DNA of 64,000 nt from Ophiosphaerella korrae (taxonomy: Eukaryota > Ascomycota > Dothideomycetes > Pleosporales > Phaeosphaeriaceae), in assembly GCA_028456385.1 (NCBI GenBank), contig JALNQF010000064.1, forward strand, positions 124,001 to 188,000. The letters are read 5' to 3'. The notes under the pieces are model-generated. The model was not told the origin of the DNA. It searched no databases and saw only the letters and a list, made by a program, of their open reading frames with translations. This document shows, piece by piece, positions 49,121-60,578 of this stretch. The position numbers and the translations under genes were made by a program. How positions within the stretch are numbered: position 1 is the stretch's first letter; the number at the start of each line of letters is the position of its first letter.

Positions 49121-49540
49121 TAACTCTCCAAGAGTGTGTTTATGCATGTATCTAAAGGTATAGATATGTGTAGTTTTGTTATTTGAAGCCGAATATTGCG
49201 TATGCAACCGTGACGGCTAGCCTATAAAGGGCTGAGGTTTAGGTGTTACATATGCATTTTTACTTAGAAGTTACTAGGGCACATAGTGTCACTCCACTAT
49301 TTGCTACTTCCACATTCAGGATGACGACCCTTTACATGTTTTCTTCCTAGATAGATTTCACTAAGCTATTGTCACATACAAGCGCGGCTGCGAGGACCTT
49401 TGGGATACCGTTTGAAGATTGTGCATATACACGGAAGAAGAACGAAGCTAAGGGCGAATAGTATAACAAACGAATGACTCTAAAATTTATGCTGTCTCAA
49501 CCAGGCAATAACTAAACCGCTTTGTCCATCAGGCTGGCAT
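49121..49540. other. Intergenic, convergent ends
   Basis: About 0.42 kb between the 3' ends of the pseudogene (forward) and the vWA gene (reverse). Nothing recognised. Confidence 0.55.
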
Positions 49541-51098
49541 TTACAGAAGCTGCAGCTCCATAGCCTTAAGCAACTCGCCAACAACCTAATTACCAACCAT
49601 GTTAGTCACATTCATCTTTTCTCTTTCCACAACACTGAGAAGTTAACTTACCCATCCAGTATACTCATTCACATTTCCACCCACTTTCGCCAACTTCAGA
49701 TCCAGCTGATCCTCCGAGTATAAAATCATATCTTTGATGCCAGAGTTGAGATTCAACTGCTTGAGCGTCTCAGCCGCCGTCGGGTCGCTACCAACGCGGC
49801 AGATGAGAAATAGCGCAGCGGGTCCGATATAATTATTCTCGCGTAAGACAGCCTTGAAGCGCGCGATAGTGTTGGTAAATTCCGTAATTTTACCGATCTA
49901 AAAACATCCATCAGCGGGACTACACGTAATATAGTACAGCCATAAGGGAAGAGCGTACATCGCCGTCGGTAATGACCACCACCACAGTGGGAGAAAGAGA
50001 CTGGCTCTTGGCCTGCTGCTCAAGGCGGTCAATGATATGGCGCTCTAAGGGCTTGAGGGCGCTGGCGCCGGTATTGTAATTGATGGCGCTCAAGCTAGTT
50101 TCAACCGCGTTGGCGGTTGTAAGTTTCTCATACGCGGTGCCCACAAAGGGAATCAATGAAAAAAGGCGCTCCGAGCCAAGGGCTTTTTTAATATTGAAAA
50201 GCCCACGGACCGTAGCTTCTTGCGTGACAATGCGGCTTTCCTCGTGGGTCATGGATCCACTGTCATCTGTTTGGAAGGATATAATTAGTTGGATGTTAGG
50301 CATAAACGAAGAGTGTATAACTATCATTGGAAACATACCGCACAAGACGAGAAAGTCATACAAGGCAAGACGAGGTACTTGAGTTGCTTGGGCCCCCGGG
50401 ATCTTGAATTCCCTGGTAACGGCAGGAGCATTCTTAGCCGCAATACCGACACGTCTCTGGATCTCGGCTGGAGGCACACCCTTAAGCCAGTTCATCTGAT
50501 CGTTGACAAATCTGTCGAGCTCCATCTTGGTGTTCAACTCCTCCATCTTGCGCGACACGAGCTCATTGGCAATCTCAGCCGCCTTAGCTGTAGCCGGTTG
50601 CACGGCAGCGTCCCTAGCTGCGGGTGTAGCAACTTCTCGGGCAACCCTAGCTGCTACTATATTAGCCGTGTGTTCGGCAGCCTTCTGGGCAACGATGCGG
50701 GCTCTCTCAATAGCGGCCTCCTCGGCTGCTTTTCTGGCCTTGGCCTTGGCCTCTTCGTCCTCGATGAGGATTCGCTCGAGCTCGGGCAGGATTTCGGGGC
50801 CAATTTGATCCGACATCCGGGCAGCGTAGGTCTGGATAGCGGCGCTGAGGAGGCATCGTCCGAAGCGGCCGAGGGTTCCAGTTGACAAAGACTTCTCGAT
50901 ACTGGCTTTGTGGGGGTTATTGTCAGAGAGCAGAGCCGCTGATAGATGCAAAGTGGTCTCGTTCAAAACCGTTTTGGCTGAGAGTAGGGGCGAGCTGAAT
51001 CCGAGAAAGTTGTAGCCGTGTGTGGTGAGACTATTATGGGGCGCATCACATCCGGAGCAGCCTAGGGCAGTAACGTCACAGTAGTGGCAGGAGCTCAT
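49541..51098 (-). CDS. vWA-domain protein with N-terminal zinc-finger-like Cys pairs and coiled coil
   Basis: Exons are 50339-51098, 49959-50266, 49652-49897 and 49541-49585 (phase-consistent, 452 aa). The N-terminus has CX2C-X9-CX2C (CHYC...CSGC), a small zinc-binding motif. Residues about 110-215 form an Ala/Glu/Arg-rich coiled coil. The C-terminal half is a von Willebrand factor A domain, with DDSGSM (MIDAS D-x-S-x-S), a VVVVITDGDV strand and the following helices. The third MIDAS Thr is not obvious (GASAL). The protein is probably intracellular and may bind partners through metal-dependent adhesion. It lies beside the SERAC1-like pseudogene and the NLR; the last exon is only 45 nt. No damage. 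Confidence 0.85.
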
Positions 51099-52130
51099 GA
51101 CGAAAATCGAGTGGCAGTGTTCTTGGTAATAGGAACTGAAAGCTAAAGTGATGCTAGGGTAAGGAGAAAATTGGACGTGATCAATAAGAACATATGAACC
51201 AAACCTTTAAATCCCCCTGCGGAACGCTTACTAGTGTGTGGTGAGGCGTAGATTTCCGCAGCTCGAATTTCATTCCTTCCCGCGTTTGTCCGTTTCTAGG
51301 GCATTACTTCTACAACAACGTCTAGATTCGTGCTATACGTCATCACTGAGCCATTAATGGACCTCTCAGAGGCAATATAGCTCTAGGTATTGCCGCTAGA
51401 GTCATGAATAGGACGGTATACTATGCATTTGCCATTTCCGGAAGTTCGGCTCCCATTACCTATATATGCCTGGTTAGCGTTGTAGCCTTCCGGTGAGACC
51501 AAAACGAAACTATGCAGTTAACGCCACCAGCCCAGCCCGGACTATTGGTATCTAGAAAGCTCGGCATTCTCCCGATTTTAACGCCCTTAATATACCCTTT
51601 GTGTCTTATGTATCGCCCTCTATCGCTGGGCTAGAGGGGTTTCAAGATCCCAGTATTCATTCCTTAGGGGATAGGCAAATGACCTTCTGTTCCCTTGAAA
51701 TTTTGTAGGTACTTAGAGGTTATCCCATATATAGCCTCGTATATAAGTTCAGTTTTAGCTCTTGCTTATTCGTTTTAAAAGTTTTCTCTATAAAAATTAA
51801 TAAAAATGTTTAGGTTATCATAGTTTCGTAGCGAAAAAAATATCTAAACCTTATCTACGGTAATTTTTTTTCAAGTGGTAAAGGCAAAAAGAACCCCGGA
51901 TCAATCAATTACCAGCGACTCTTGGGGGAAACAATGTGTAAAAACGAGTCTTTCGTTCCTCTCGATATAATTGGCGTCCGGTGGAAGTGCGCATCGTTTA
52001 AATTGGTAATCAGCGGGGTTCCGCTCGGAGAGATCCTAAACGAAGCTCCTATACGTGCGATATTTGACTTAGGTCGCTTACCCTAGAAACAGCGCTGCAT
52101 CTAGCGACACGCAGGGTTAGCAATCATGAC
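51099..52130. other. Intergenic, no gene recognised
   Basis: About 1 kb containing the vWA gene promoter. AT-rich with runs of A/T near 51.8 kb. No family recognised. Confidence 0.5.
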
Positions 52131-52400
52131 TGTGCAGACAAAACTGCCTGCGCCTTTCCAAATCCGGTGCCTGATTTTGCTAAGAGCGCTATGGCTGAGT
52201 CGCATGTTGCGCTGTATCCGCTTTTGCGGCAGTGTGCACTTCGATATCTATATTTTCGAGCAGCTTCTAAGGGGGGAGTACGCAAGCTCCGCCCTCCGGT
52301 GGCCCCAACTTCTACTCTGGAGTTCCCATATTTCAGCAGCCTCTCGAGCTATTTCAGTATTACCCGCATAACAAGCATGAGCAGTGTCTAATTTTTGTAT
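52130..52400 (-). pseudogene. Possible decayed ankyrin-repeat fragment
   Basis: Reading the reverse strand in changing frames gives CYAGNTEI, VEVGATGG, then PLEAARKYRYRS, similar to ankyrin-type repeats in fungal NLRs (G-N-x-E-I, then P-L-x-A-A-x-x-G-x). No single frame covers it and no repeat is complete. A low-confidence call, supported mainly by the neighbouring NLR-type genes. Confidence 0.35.
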
Positions 52401-53895
52401 GGCATATCCAAAACCAAGGCGGCACCATATATCTTTCAGCGAATGTTGTGTCGTACAGTTAAGCCGCTCTCGCTGCATACTGCGTTGTAGAGCGAGCTGT
52501 GTAATACATATTGTATTGGTCCAGTTCTTGGGTGAAGTCACAGGTCTTCGATATCTAGAGGTTTGGTGAGATATCGAAACTATATCATTAGAGTGCAAAA
52601 GGGTCATACTCAGCCTTACAGGTAAAATACGATTGACAGGGATTTCTAAAGATCATCTGATTCTCAAAGGGACAAGGCATTTCCGCAGTCCGTGCGTCAG
52701 GGGGGGTTCATGGTAAGACGGGTAGTGAACTAGAGCGAAGGAGCGAGGCAGAGGGGTCCAGTGAAAATGATATTGAGGGTGACTGCGTCCGAATCCTGAA
52801 CTGAATCGGGGTACAAGCGACTGGACGCCACTACAGTGCTTTTCGCGATTTGTCCCAGTACCTCATGTATGCGGTGGCGAACTTTTGGGTGGTTTTGTCA
52901 GCAGATTAGTTTGAGGGGACTCAGCTTGTCACTTCTGTGACCCGCTTGATCAGCGCTATTAAGGAGCTGCAAAATCAAGGTTCTTCCTTTGTTTTACTAT
53001 CTTCTATTTAACCGATGCGAGTATCCAATTTTTTTAGGTAAATACAACGCAAGCGCATTAAATGTAGGTTGGTAGTTGTTTTCTAACTTATGATCACCCC
53101 TCCGAAGCAGGGATCTGTGGCATCAACATCCCTCGGGCGTATGTGACTGGCGTAGCGTTTCATCAGGTGAAGGGACGTTCGCTTCATGTCTTTAACACCC
53201 TTAAATTCTAGCCGCTATTTCGCTCTACCTTCTCTGTCGCGGCATATATCCTAGTAAAATCCCTCCACTCCCCGAGTTCCTAAAAAAAATAGGACTTCTC
53301 TAGTAAGGGTTAGGGAGGGCATTAGGTAGTAACGTAGTTAGGTGTGATCCAATGGGCCGTTCCGCGCTGCAAAGAGCCTAGGTATAACTTGTGTATGTAT
53401 AAACATAATACCATAGATACTCGTGAAGCTGAGATAACTACTATATTAATAGTATTAAAATGTGTTGTTGTGCCATAAGGTTGCAAAGGATTAGAGAGTT
53501 GAAAGGGTTTACAACTTGCTTGTATTCGCAGCTCGCTTGTAAAGTACGTTATTGATATAAATAGAGATTATCAGTTCCTAATAGAAGTGTTGCCGATAAC
53601 AGAATAGGGCATAAGAGGCGATGAGTTGGGACGAGGTAGGGGGTTGAAGGGAAATAGGTAAAACTACTGGTAGTTACAGTTATCTATTATATTAAACAAA
53701 CTATGAGCTATAAATAATATTGCGTACAAATTGCCCTATTAGCTATTGTATTGGTATTTTTTGTTGGGCTGCAGAATAGCTAATAGAACTAAAGGTGCTA
53801 TATAGTAAAAGAGTTCTGTTTTCTTGCTAATATTATACTTATAATAGATTATTTGAGAATACTGAGCCTTATCTAGTGTAGGATTTAATAGATAC
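52401..53895. other. Degraded AT-rich region
   Basis: About 1.5 kb with runs of TA and no recognisable family or conserved frame; probably old repeats. Confidence 0.45.
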
Positions 53896-54845
53896 TTGGC
53901 TTGCAAATTGGTGCGGCCGAAGAACATTTCTATACTAAGGTTGTAAGACATATCTGTTACTACCTAAGAGGCGAGACACTGCTATACTATACAAGATCTG
54001 AACCTAGGGGTCTTTATTCGTCCAAACACATGTTATAGGTAATAGCGCACATCTCGCTTTACCTTACCTCGCCGATCCACGTTTTTGTCACCGGGGAAAG
54101 CAGAGTTAATCCTATCTATTTGTGTAACTACTGATCCTCGGTTTTTGCAGCTTTAGCTGGAGTTTAAAATAGGCCGCATTGGGCGGGATTTAGAACTAGA
54201 AGCGCACATGCACGGGAACTCGTATGTATGACTACGTTCCCGTTAACTCGCTTAAGCCTGCAAAGGATTAGTGAGTGTAATATCGCATGGAAGTTCTACG
54301 AACCAATCACAGTAGGACAGCTCTGCCTGAACAGTTGGGTAAATTTCCCAGCTAGTGTCAGGCTAGAGAGAGACTATCCAGCCCTTACGCATGAGACATT
54401 GATGTGCGCAGAGATCATTGGTTCCTAACGGGAATGTCGCCGACTAGAGAATGAGGGCTACGACTGGGGCTACGCGGTTTGTTTAAGAGAAATTGGCAAC
54501 AAGATTCTGTTTTCAAACGAAGAATCCCGGGGCCTACAAATTGGTGCGGCTGAAGAAAATTTGCACTTAAAAGGCGAGGCAGGGACTGTTTTTGCGGTAC
54601 AGGAGCTGAATTTGCGGTGGGTTGCGAGTCTATCCGGATCCGGCGATGTTTTCGTGGGTGACAGCGCATAAACCTGCTTTGCCTTGTCTGCAGTCGAAGA
54701 ATTACGATGTAGAACTGCTGCATGGCAACCCATATGAGTCCTAGTTCCTGTTACTCGCTTGAGCCTGCAAAACCATTGGCCGAAAACCGGCTGAGCCCGC
54801 TCATGGAAGGGGGAAATTTGCTGACTAGCATCAGGCTGAGAAACG
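53896..54845. repeat. Two diverged direct copies of an unknown repeat
   Basis: AAATTGGTGCGGCYGAAGAA occurs at about 53904 and 54538, ACTCGCTTRAGCCTGCAAA at about 54246 and 54752, and CTAGYRTCAGGCT at about 54353 and 54825, in the same order. Copy 1 spans about 0.47 kb and copy 2 about 0.31 kb. No coding capacity recognised. Confidence 0.6.
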
Positions 54846-55130
54846 TGGTTGGCTGACTGTTGTCTACTATTGTAGAACTGGTAGACTTAAGCACATTATT
54901 CAAAGATCCGGAACCGCATACGAAATAGAGGGAGCAAAGGCTAAATAGCTTCTGAGTTTTGCGGAGCTCGTTTACAACTCAAGAGGGGTACCGCAATTAA
55001 TCGGGTGTCGCTATAGCACTTAGGCTCGGGTAGCAACTGAATACGAGGAGAGCTATCTTACTGTGAGGTATGAATCAGGTCATTTCATCTCTTCTGCACC
55101 CTTTCGCATGGACTCCTACATTCAGATATG

Positions 55131-55336
55131 TTGTGGCATGCTAGGATGCACGTAGAAGTAGGAGGCAGGTGGCAATCCACAGTCAGCAAGATGAGTTGGG
55201 ATATATAACTTGAGTAACTACATGACAAGTTGGTGTCGGAGGCTATATACTCCATCCGATCCTTTATCGGTGCCCACACAGAGCCGCAATACTGACCTAA
55301 GCCTCCCCGATCACGTGCGGTCCTGCTGTACCACAA
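55131..55336. repeat. Dispersed repeat, copy 3 (206 bp)
   Basis: Begins TTGTGGCATGCTAGGATGCA and ends with TACCACAA. Collinear with the copy at 48.1 kb, sharing among others GCCCACACAGAGCCGCAAT and CCTCCCCGATCACGTGCGGT. The right flank is a TA microsatellite, so the target site cannot be judged. The terminal TTGTGG/CCACAA pair is a perfect inverted repeat here. Confidence 0.8.
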
Positions 55337-55689
55337 TATATATATATATATAAGAATTGCTCGTTGAAGGAAAAACTGGATAAGCCACCCTACAAATCTT
55401 GTAGGAAGAAGGGTATTGACTACACATTCTATAATTTAGAAGAGATGAAGATGAATAGTAGGGTAGTAGCAAGGAAGTCACCGGCACTAATGCGCAGTCA
55501 CTTAGTAGAGGTTTTGCGCCAAAGGAGCACAAAACTCGCTGTCGGTATTTCTGGAGTCTCGAATCTGCAGGGGCCCTGCTAATTCGTTGGTATAGCCGAC
55601 AAAGTTATTAGTGTTAACTTGGTTATGTGGGCCCCTGAGGGTTTGAATTTGTGGAATGCGTTCGAGAACTGGCGAAACCCACTTGTAAC

Positions 55690-56132
55690 TTGCGCAGCGG
55701 CATCTCAAAGATTAGACCGCGGAGCTATAGGAGACGATTGGCTCTCTTCGGGCACAACTCGACACCCTCCCTATCGAACCGCCGTCGACACAGACATGGG
55801 CGGCTGTTGCAGCCAGTGGGCGGCCGACTGAGCTAGGAATGGCATCGATGCGACCGACAAACTCAGGACCGACACGCACAGAAGATAGCAGACAGATGGT
55901 GATCAATGTTAGTAGGGTGAGGGAAGATGTGGGTGGCAAAGTAGCTATTACAGAAGCACCAAGGCAGGCCATCCAACAGGGCATGAACGACGTGGAACGG
56001 CTTGCTGGATCAGCAATCAAGGACTTTCGAGTGTGGCGAGCGAATGACAATACGAACGTGATCAAGTTCTTGGTGGACAAGGACAAGGGGGCGGCATTCC
56101 GGCAGACAACGGGCGAATGGCTGGAACCGTAG
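55690..56132 (+). mobile_element. LINE (Tad-like) ORF1 fragment
   Basis: In changing frames: a WAAVAASGRPTE segment (55.79 kb), then an open frame with MVINVSRVREDVGGKVAI, EAPRQAIQQ and AIKDFRVWRANDNTNVIKF, ending at 56132 near WLEP. It matches the 45.8 kb fragment and the general form of Tad ORF1 proteins. Confidence 0.6.
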
Positions 56133-56535
56133 ATCCCTGGAGCGAGACTGGTGGGACCCAAGTGGCTGAGATGAGTTCGAGTGCGGCCTGGATGGCTATG
56201 AGTTCGACGTGACTCGCAGTGTATCTGGCATTTTGTCCGACTCTCATGGCTTCGCTGTGCTGTGTAACTGTGTCGTCTCGTCCTCTGACTGAATGGAAGA
56301 CCCCGACCCCGGCATTGCCCCCTCGGTAAGAGGCATCCACGGAGACCTTTATCTCGTCGGGTTCCTCCGCCCACTTTTGCTCTTCTTCTCTGCTGAGGAT
56401 TTCAGTTTCCAAACCTTGTCGCCATGAGGGTAAGCAGAACGGGTCAATCGTCTCCAGCCAACGAGATCGACTAACTCCAGTTGCGCTGCTACTCGCTGGA
56501 GCGGGGAGGCATTGTTTTCGAACATGCGATTGCAC
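56133..56535 (-). mobile_element. LINE ORF2 RNase H-domain fragment, opposite strand
   Basis: The reverse frame has a SVDASYRGGNAGVGVF strand, then HVELIAIQAALELI, the D and E blocks of the RNase H domain found at the end of Tad-type ORF2. It converges on the ORF1 fragment, so the two are not one element in normal order. Reverse transcriptase is not seen. Confidence 0.6.
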
Positions 56536-56811
56536 ATTTCGATTAGTCAGCGGTCGGCGCCCACCCCATGTGCATCGCCGCGAGTCTTGCTGTGTAGCTT
56601 GCTTGTGAGATTGGCTAAATTTGGGTTAGGCGATCCTCAAGGGTCATATTCGTTGGGAGTTCCCCAAGGTTTGTTCAAGTTGTCAAAGATCTCATGCGGC
56701 ACTTTACTGACAGAAGTAGGTTTGATGCGTCAAGTGCTCACATGCTCGTAAGCAGCCAGCTGAAACGGATGTTTCCAAACAAATCGCAATAGAGGGCATG
56801 AGATACCATAT

Positions 56812-58516
56812 TTAATCTGACCATGGATCATACCCAGTATCCGGATGTGGCCATCCAAAATCCTCTGCAATATCTGACCAACGAAGAATTTCTTCTTCAT
56901 CATCGCTGCTGTGTTGAAGGCCAAAGCTTAGTCTGACCTCCAGTTTCTTCGCCTCTGCTCTTTGGCATGCGAGCCTCTCCCGTGCCGCTTTCTTTAATTC
57001 CTTTTCCCGCGTTAACTCTAATCTTTTCGCCTCAGCCCAAGCCTCTAACTTTGCATTGTTTTGCACGCAGCATAAAACAACCGCCCTTGTAGCCAATACG
57101 TCTTCCAAACAATCGTGAACGGCTCCCTTGTTATCTCGAATCTGCATGCCGAGAAGTTCTTTGGAGAGTCTCTGCAAGCCCCATTCATTATTGAACGTAC
57201 CGACTGCATTTTTCGCCAAGATAGCAGAGTCAACGATCCGAGTGTGTACCATTCTCAAGACATCCAAATCGTGTTGTAAGGCATGACCAATAAGAATAGT
57301 ATCTTCATCAATGAGTTTCCACAACTCTGCGCGAGCTCCGGCCCATCCAGCTAATGCCTGCCCTTGTGACACGGCCGCTTTCATTGTAGCCTCCGTTATT
57401 CCGTGGATTTTGGTGCGCCAATCCCGTACTCTCTCGCCTGGGTCCACGAGTCTATTGAGAAGGACTGCACCTGTAAAGTAGTCGACGGCGCAGACGAGTA
57501 TAACTTCGCTTCTTAGTCCCTTGACTCCTGCCATTTCGCAATCCAGGGTTATAGCCCGGAACTTGGGCTCTCGTGGGTAAGCAGCCGGAGAACTTGCAAA
57601 GGATCGGTACTTATCGGCGTGATGTGCCTCCCGAAATTCGTGTGGAGCCGAAATGCAACCTCGACTTGCTTTTTGGCAGCACGTGAACCGACGCTGGCTG
57701 TTTTGAGTCTGCGCAGTGCCGTTAGTCTTGTTGCGTCGAGATATGAAACGTTTCCTTTACTGCAGCAATTTTTTTCCCTGGATGGAAGTAACATGTGCTA
57801 TTTTGTGAGTTTTTCGCGAGGCCTATGTTACACAATCAGTCAATATGGACAAAGAAGGGTCCCCAAGACTTACGACCGCACTTTCTGCATCTGCGTAGTC
57901 CAGCGATATCTTCCGCGCTATACGGAGATAAAGGGTACCTGTTTCTGAGAAGATCTTCTGGCGAATGGCAATAACTTGCCAGCTCTCGCAGCATCACCCT
58001 GATATCAGGTCCAGAAATCACTGCCCAGGGACTATTTTGATTAGAGCCGATGGACTCAAGATGATATAGAGCCTGTTGTGGACGGGCTCTTGAGGCATTG
58101 ACATCCACTAGTGATGGTTTCCGTTGATGTGGTGTCGAGACGCTAGTTTGTCGAGATATAGTCTGAATTCGGACGTTTTGAGCCCGGGGCAGAGGGAGGG
58201 TATCTGCCATGTGACTCTTGGAGTTTTGTAAATGCTGGTTAAAGGCAGATAAATCCTTGAAGGCTCTGTTGCATGGTATACAAGATTGCTGGGTACTGAA
58301 GAGATACGTTTGGGGCACACCTATCCTGTGGCAGGTCGGCCTAGACTGGATAGGGCAGTGGTTTTGGGTTGGTTTCGACGCTGATAGCGCCAATTTTTGG
58401 TCGACTTCAAGCTGGCCTGCAAGTCGGCGCAACGCATGGGCTTGAGAACGTATGTGTTGATTGAAAGCCTCTTGGGTGCGGAAATCCTTGTTGCAAAACA
58501 CACATTTGATCGTCAT
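56812..58516 (-). CDS. REX4-type RNA exonuclease with zinc fingers
   Basis: Predicted nuclear/nucleolar 3'-5' RNA exonuclease of the DEDDh family (REX4/ISG20-like), expected to process rRNA or other small RNA. Exons are 57874-58516, 57761-57822 and 56812-57708 (phase-consistent, 533 aa). Start is ATG 58516 (MTIKCVFC); upstream the frame has only GTG. Two C2H2 fingers are near residues 5-29 and 87-113 (CVFC...H...H, CIPC...H...H). A further Cys/His set follows (CRKCG, CYFHPGKK, FTCC, GC). Exonuclease motifs are LDCEMAG, GHALQHDLDVL and HDCLEDVLATR, with all acidic residues and the His present. A Lys/Glu/Arg-rich helix follows, then an acidic tail. Intact although surrounded by transposons. Confidence 0.93.
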
Positions 58517-58964
58517 GTTCACTGCGCGTTCTCTTGGAATAGCGGAAAGTAGGATAACGAGAAAAAGGAAGCGGTGAGACGAGATCAGTTCAGAATAAGA
58601 AGGTGGGGTCGTCTTTATTAGCGCATGCTTGGTTGATGCCTATTGTGACACGGGGCAACGCCTTTCCCCATCCGGGCTTATTAGAGGCTCCCCGCCCCTA
58701 CGGCCGCTCCCGCCACAAGTTGTGGTTAGGGTTTTAGGCTCGACCATCTACCCTAATAACACCAAACTACTAAAATTCTAGTGCAAAATACTTTTTATAA
58801 GGAAGATAAGTCATGCTCTATACAATTTAAAGTGAAATCATGCGTTGTAGTTGCGTTGTGGGGTGTAAGCTCGGGCACCTGCGGTTGGGTTGCCGTTCGT
58901 CCACCCAAACCACCCATCCCACCCAACCTTTGAAGCTCAATTTCTCCATAACGCTTATACAAAT

Positions 58965-59530
58965 ATGGATCCCCGCGAGGTTCTAATACAATCTGCTATC
59001 CGCGACCTCGAACCTGGTTTTTATACAAGCCAGCGCAAAGCAGCTAAAGCGTAGGGCGTCACAAGGACAACGCTACAGAACCGCCTCGCTGGACATGCGC
59101 CTTGCGCGACTACTTGTCAATACCGGCAGCGACTAACATCGGAGCAAGAGAGTTTTTTTTGCTAATTGGATTCTGGATGAAGATGCTCGCACTCAGCCGC
59201 CTAGCTACTCGCGCGCACAAGAGATGGCGTCTTATATATTGCAGATGAACAGTGACTACGCGCCGCTCGGCAAGCACTAGGTCTCTCACTTCGTACGCTG
59301 CAATCTACGTATAAGCTCTATTATAGGAAAGTCAATTAAAGCCGTACGAGCTAAAGCATCAAAGCTAGAGACTACACGAGCCTTGAGCTCTTTGAAGCTA
59401 TAGGAACCTAGCTAGGTATATACACTGACGATATCTAGAATATAGACGAGACTAGGCTAGTGCTAGGTGTATATGTTGCAGAAAACTCCTATATTGGGAA
59501 CTGCTCGCTAGAGCAAATCAGCCTTAGCTC
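58965..59530 (+). mobile_element. pogo/Fot-like transposase relic, copy 1
   Basis: Begins MDPREVLIQSAIRDLEPGF, with a TSQRKAAKA helix-turn-helix, a CENP-B-type binding region RLTSEQE...WILDEDARTQPPSYS and then AQEMASYILQMNSDYAPLGKH. TAG codons and a shift at a T8 run near 59153-59160 break it. Weaker pieces of the DDE domain follow to about 59.5 kb. Confidence 0.75.
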
Positions 59531-59696
59531 GGAGGCTCTCTGCTCCATCTCAAGCCTCGGGCACTGAGAGCTTTGAGCACCGAGAGCTCGGATAAGCTAG
59601 CTGACAGGGTTCCGAGCCACCCGGGGTTTCGAGCCACCCCTCAGAAACCGGCCACCTATCTGAAAATCGTGTTATCTCAACAACCACCCTACCAAA

Positions 59697-60330
59697 ATAG
59701 ACAACCGTGAAGAGTCTATACAAGCAACCATCAGCGATCTTAATACTAGTGTTTTTTCAAGTCAAAGAACTGCTGCAAAGGCGTATAAGATCCCTCGAGC
59801 TACGCTCTCTGCGCGTATACGCGGTACACAGAACAGCCAAACTAGCTACGTATACTAGCAGCAATTAACTCTAGACTAAGAAGAGTTTCTTGTACAATAG
59901 ATCCTCAAAGAGGACGCACACGCTTTTCCTCTCTTACACGCTCGCGCTCAAGAAATAGCAAATTAAATCCTAAGGGTAAATAAAGACAATAATCCTATAG
60001 GTAAGTATTAGCTGTCCTTCTTTATTAAGCGTAACCTACGCGTTGCATTAATTGTAGGTAGGAAGATAGAGGCTATACTAGCTAAGGGAACAATATAAGG
60101 ATAGATACGCGCGTTTCTTAAATTCTTTAAGAGCACTTGTATAAGGCTAGGTATAAGGGCTAAAGATATATAGAATATAGATAAGACTAGGAAGGCCCTA
60201 GGTGTATGTATAAACACTAGAGTACTCGCAAGTAGCTAGAAGAAGAAGGCTTACTATTAGTCGCTAGAGAACTATAAGTAGGTATTAATAATTAAGTGTA
60301 TATTAGCTATAGGCAAGAAACTACGCTATT
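59697..60330 (+). mobile_element. pogo/Fot-like transposase relic, copy 2 (different subfamily)
   Basis: NREESIQATISDLNTSVFSS, SQRTAAKAYKIPRATLSARI and KEDAHAFPLLHARAQEIAN correspond to the same helix-turn-helix and CENP-B blocks but differ strongly from copy 1. The start codon is ATA (ATG to ATA). Downstream, RAFLKFFKSTCIRLGI and KALGVCINTRVLAS follow the pogo DDE pattern. Many TAG stops. Confidence 0.7.
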
Positions 60331-60578
60331 TATATTACAGGTGTAACAGAAGAAATCGAGATAGAACCAATCAGTCCTGACTCGGTTGCTAACAAAGCAT
60401 AGGACGAGCGGGGTAATAATCTCGATTAGGAAACAACACACAACTAGGACACGTAGACTAATCCGTAATCCGTAGACTCTTAGCAGCTACAGATTACAGA
60501 TCAGGATGATCTGTAATCCGTTAATCTTAGCAGCTACAGATTACAGATTACGACGAGTATATAGTTAGTAGGATGCGC
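60331..60578. repeat. Local tandem duplication, about 48 bp
   Basis: CTTAGCAGCTACAGATTACAGAT appears twice (about 60478 and 60526), each preceded by AATCCGT. Lies between the pogo relic and the gypsy element. Confidence 0.5.

Noticed and set aside
50289..50885. 198-aa forward frame opposite the vWA gene
   Set aside because: Antisense shadow of the Ala/Glu coiled-coil exon.
58720..58740. TTAGGGTTTTAGG as a telomeric or subtelomeric repeat
   Set aside because: A single unit without tandem array.
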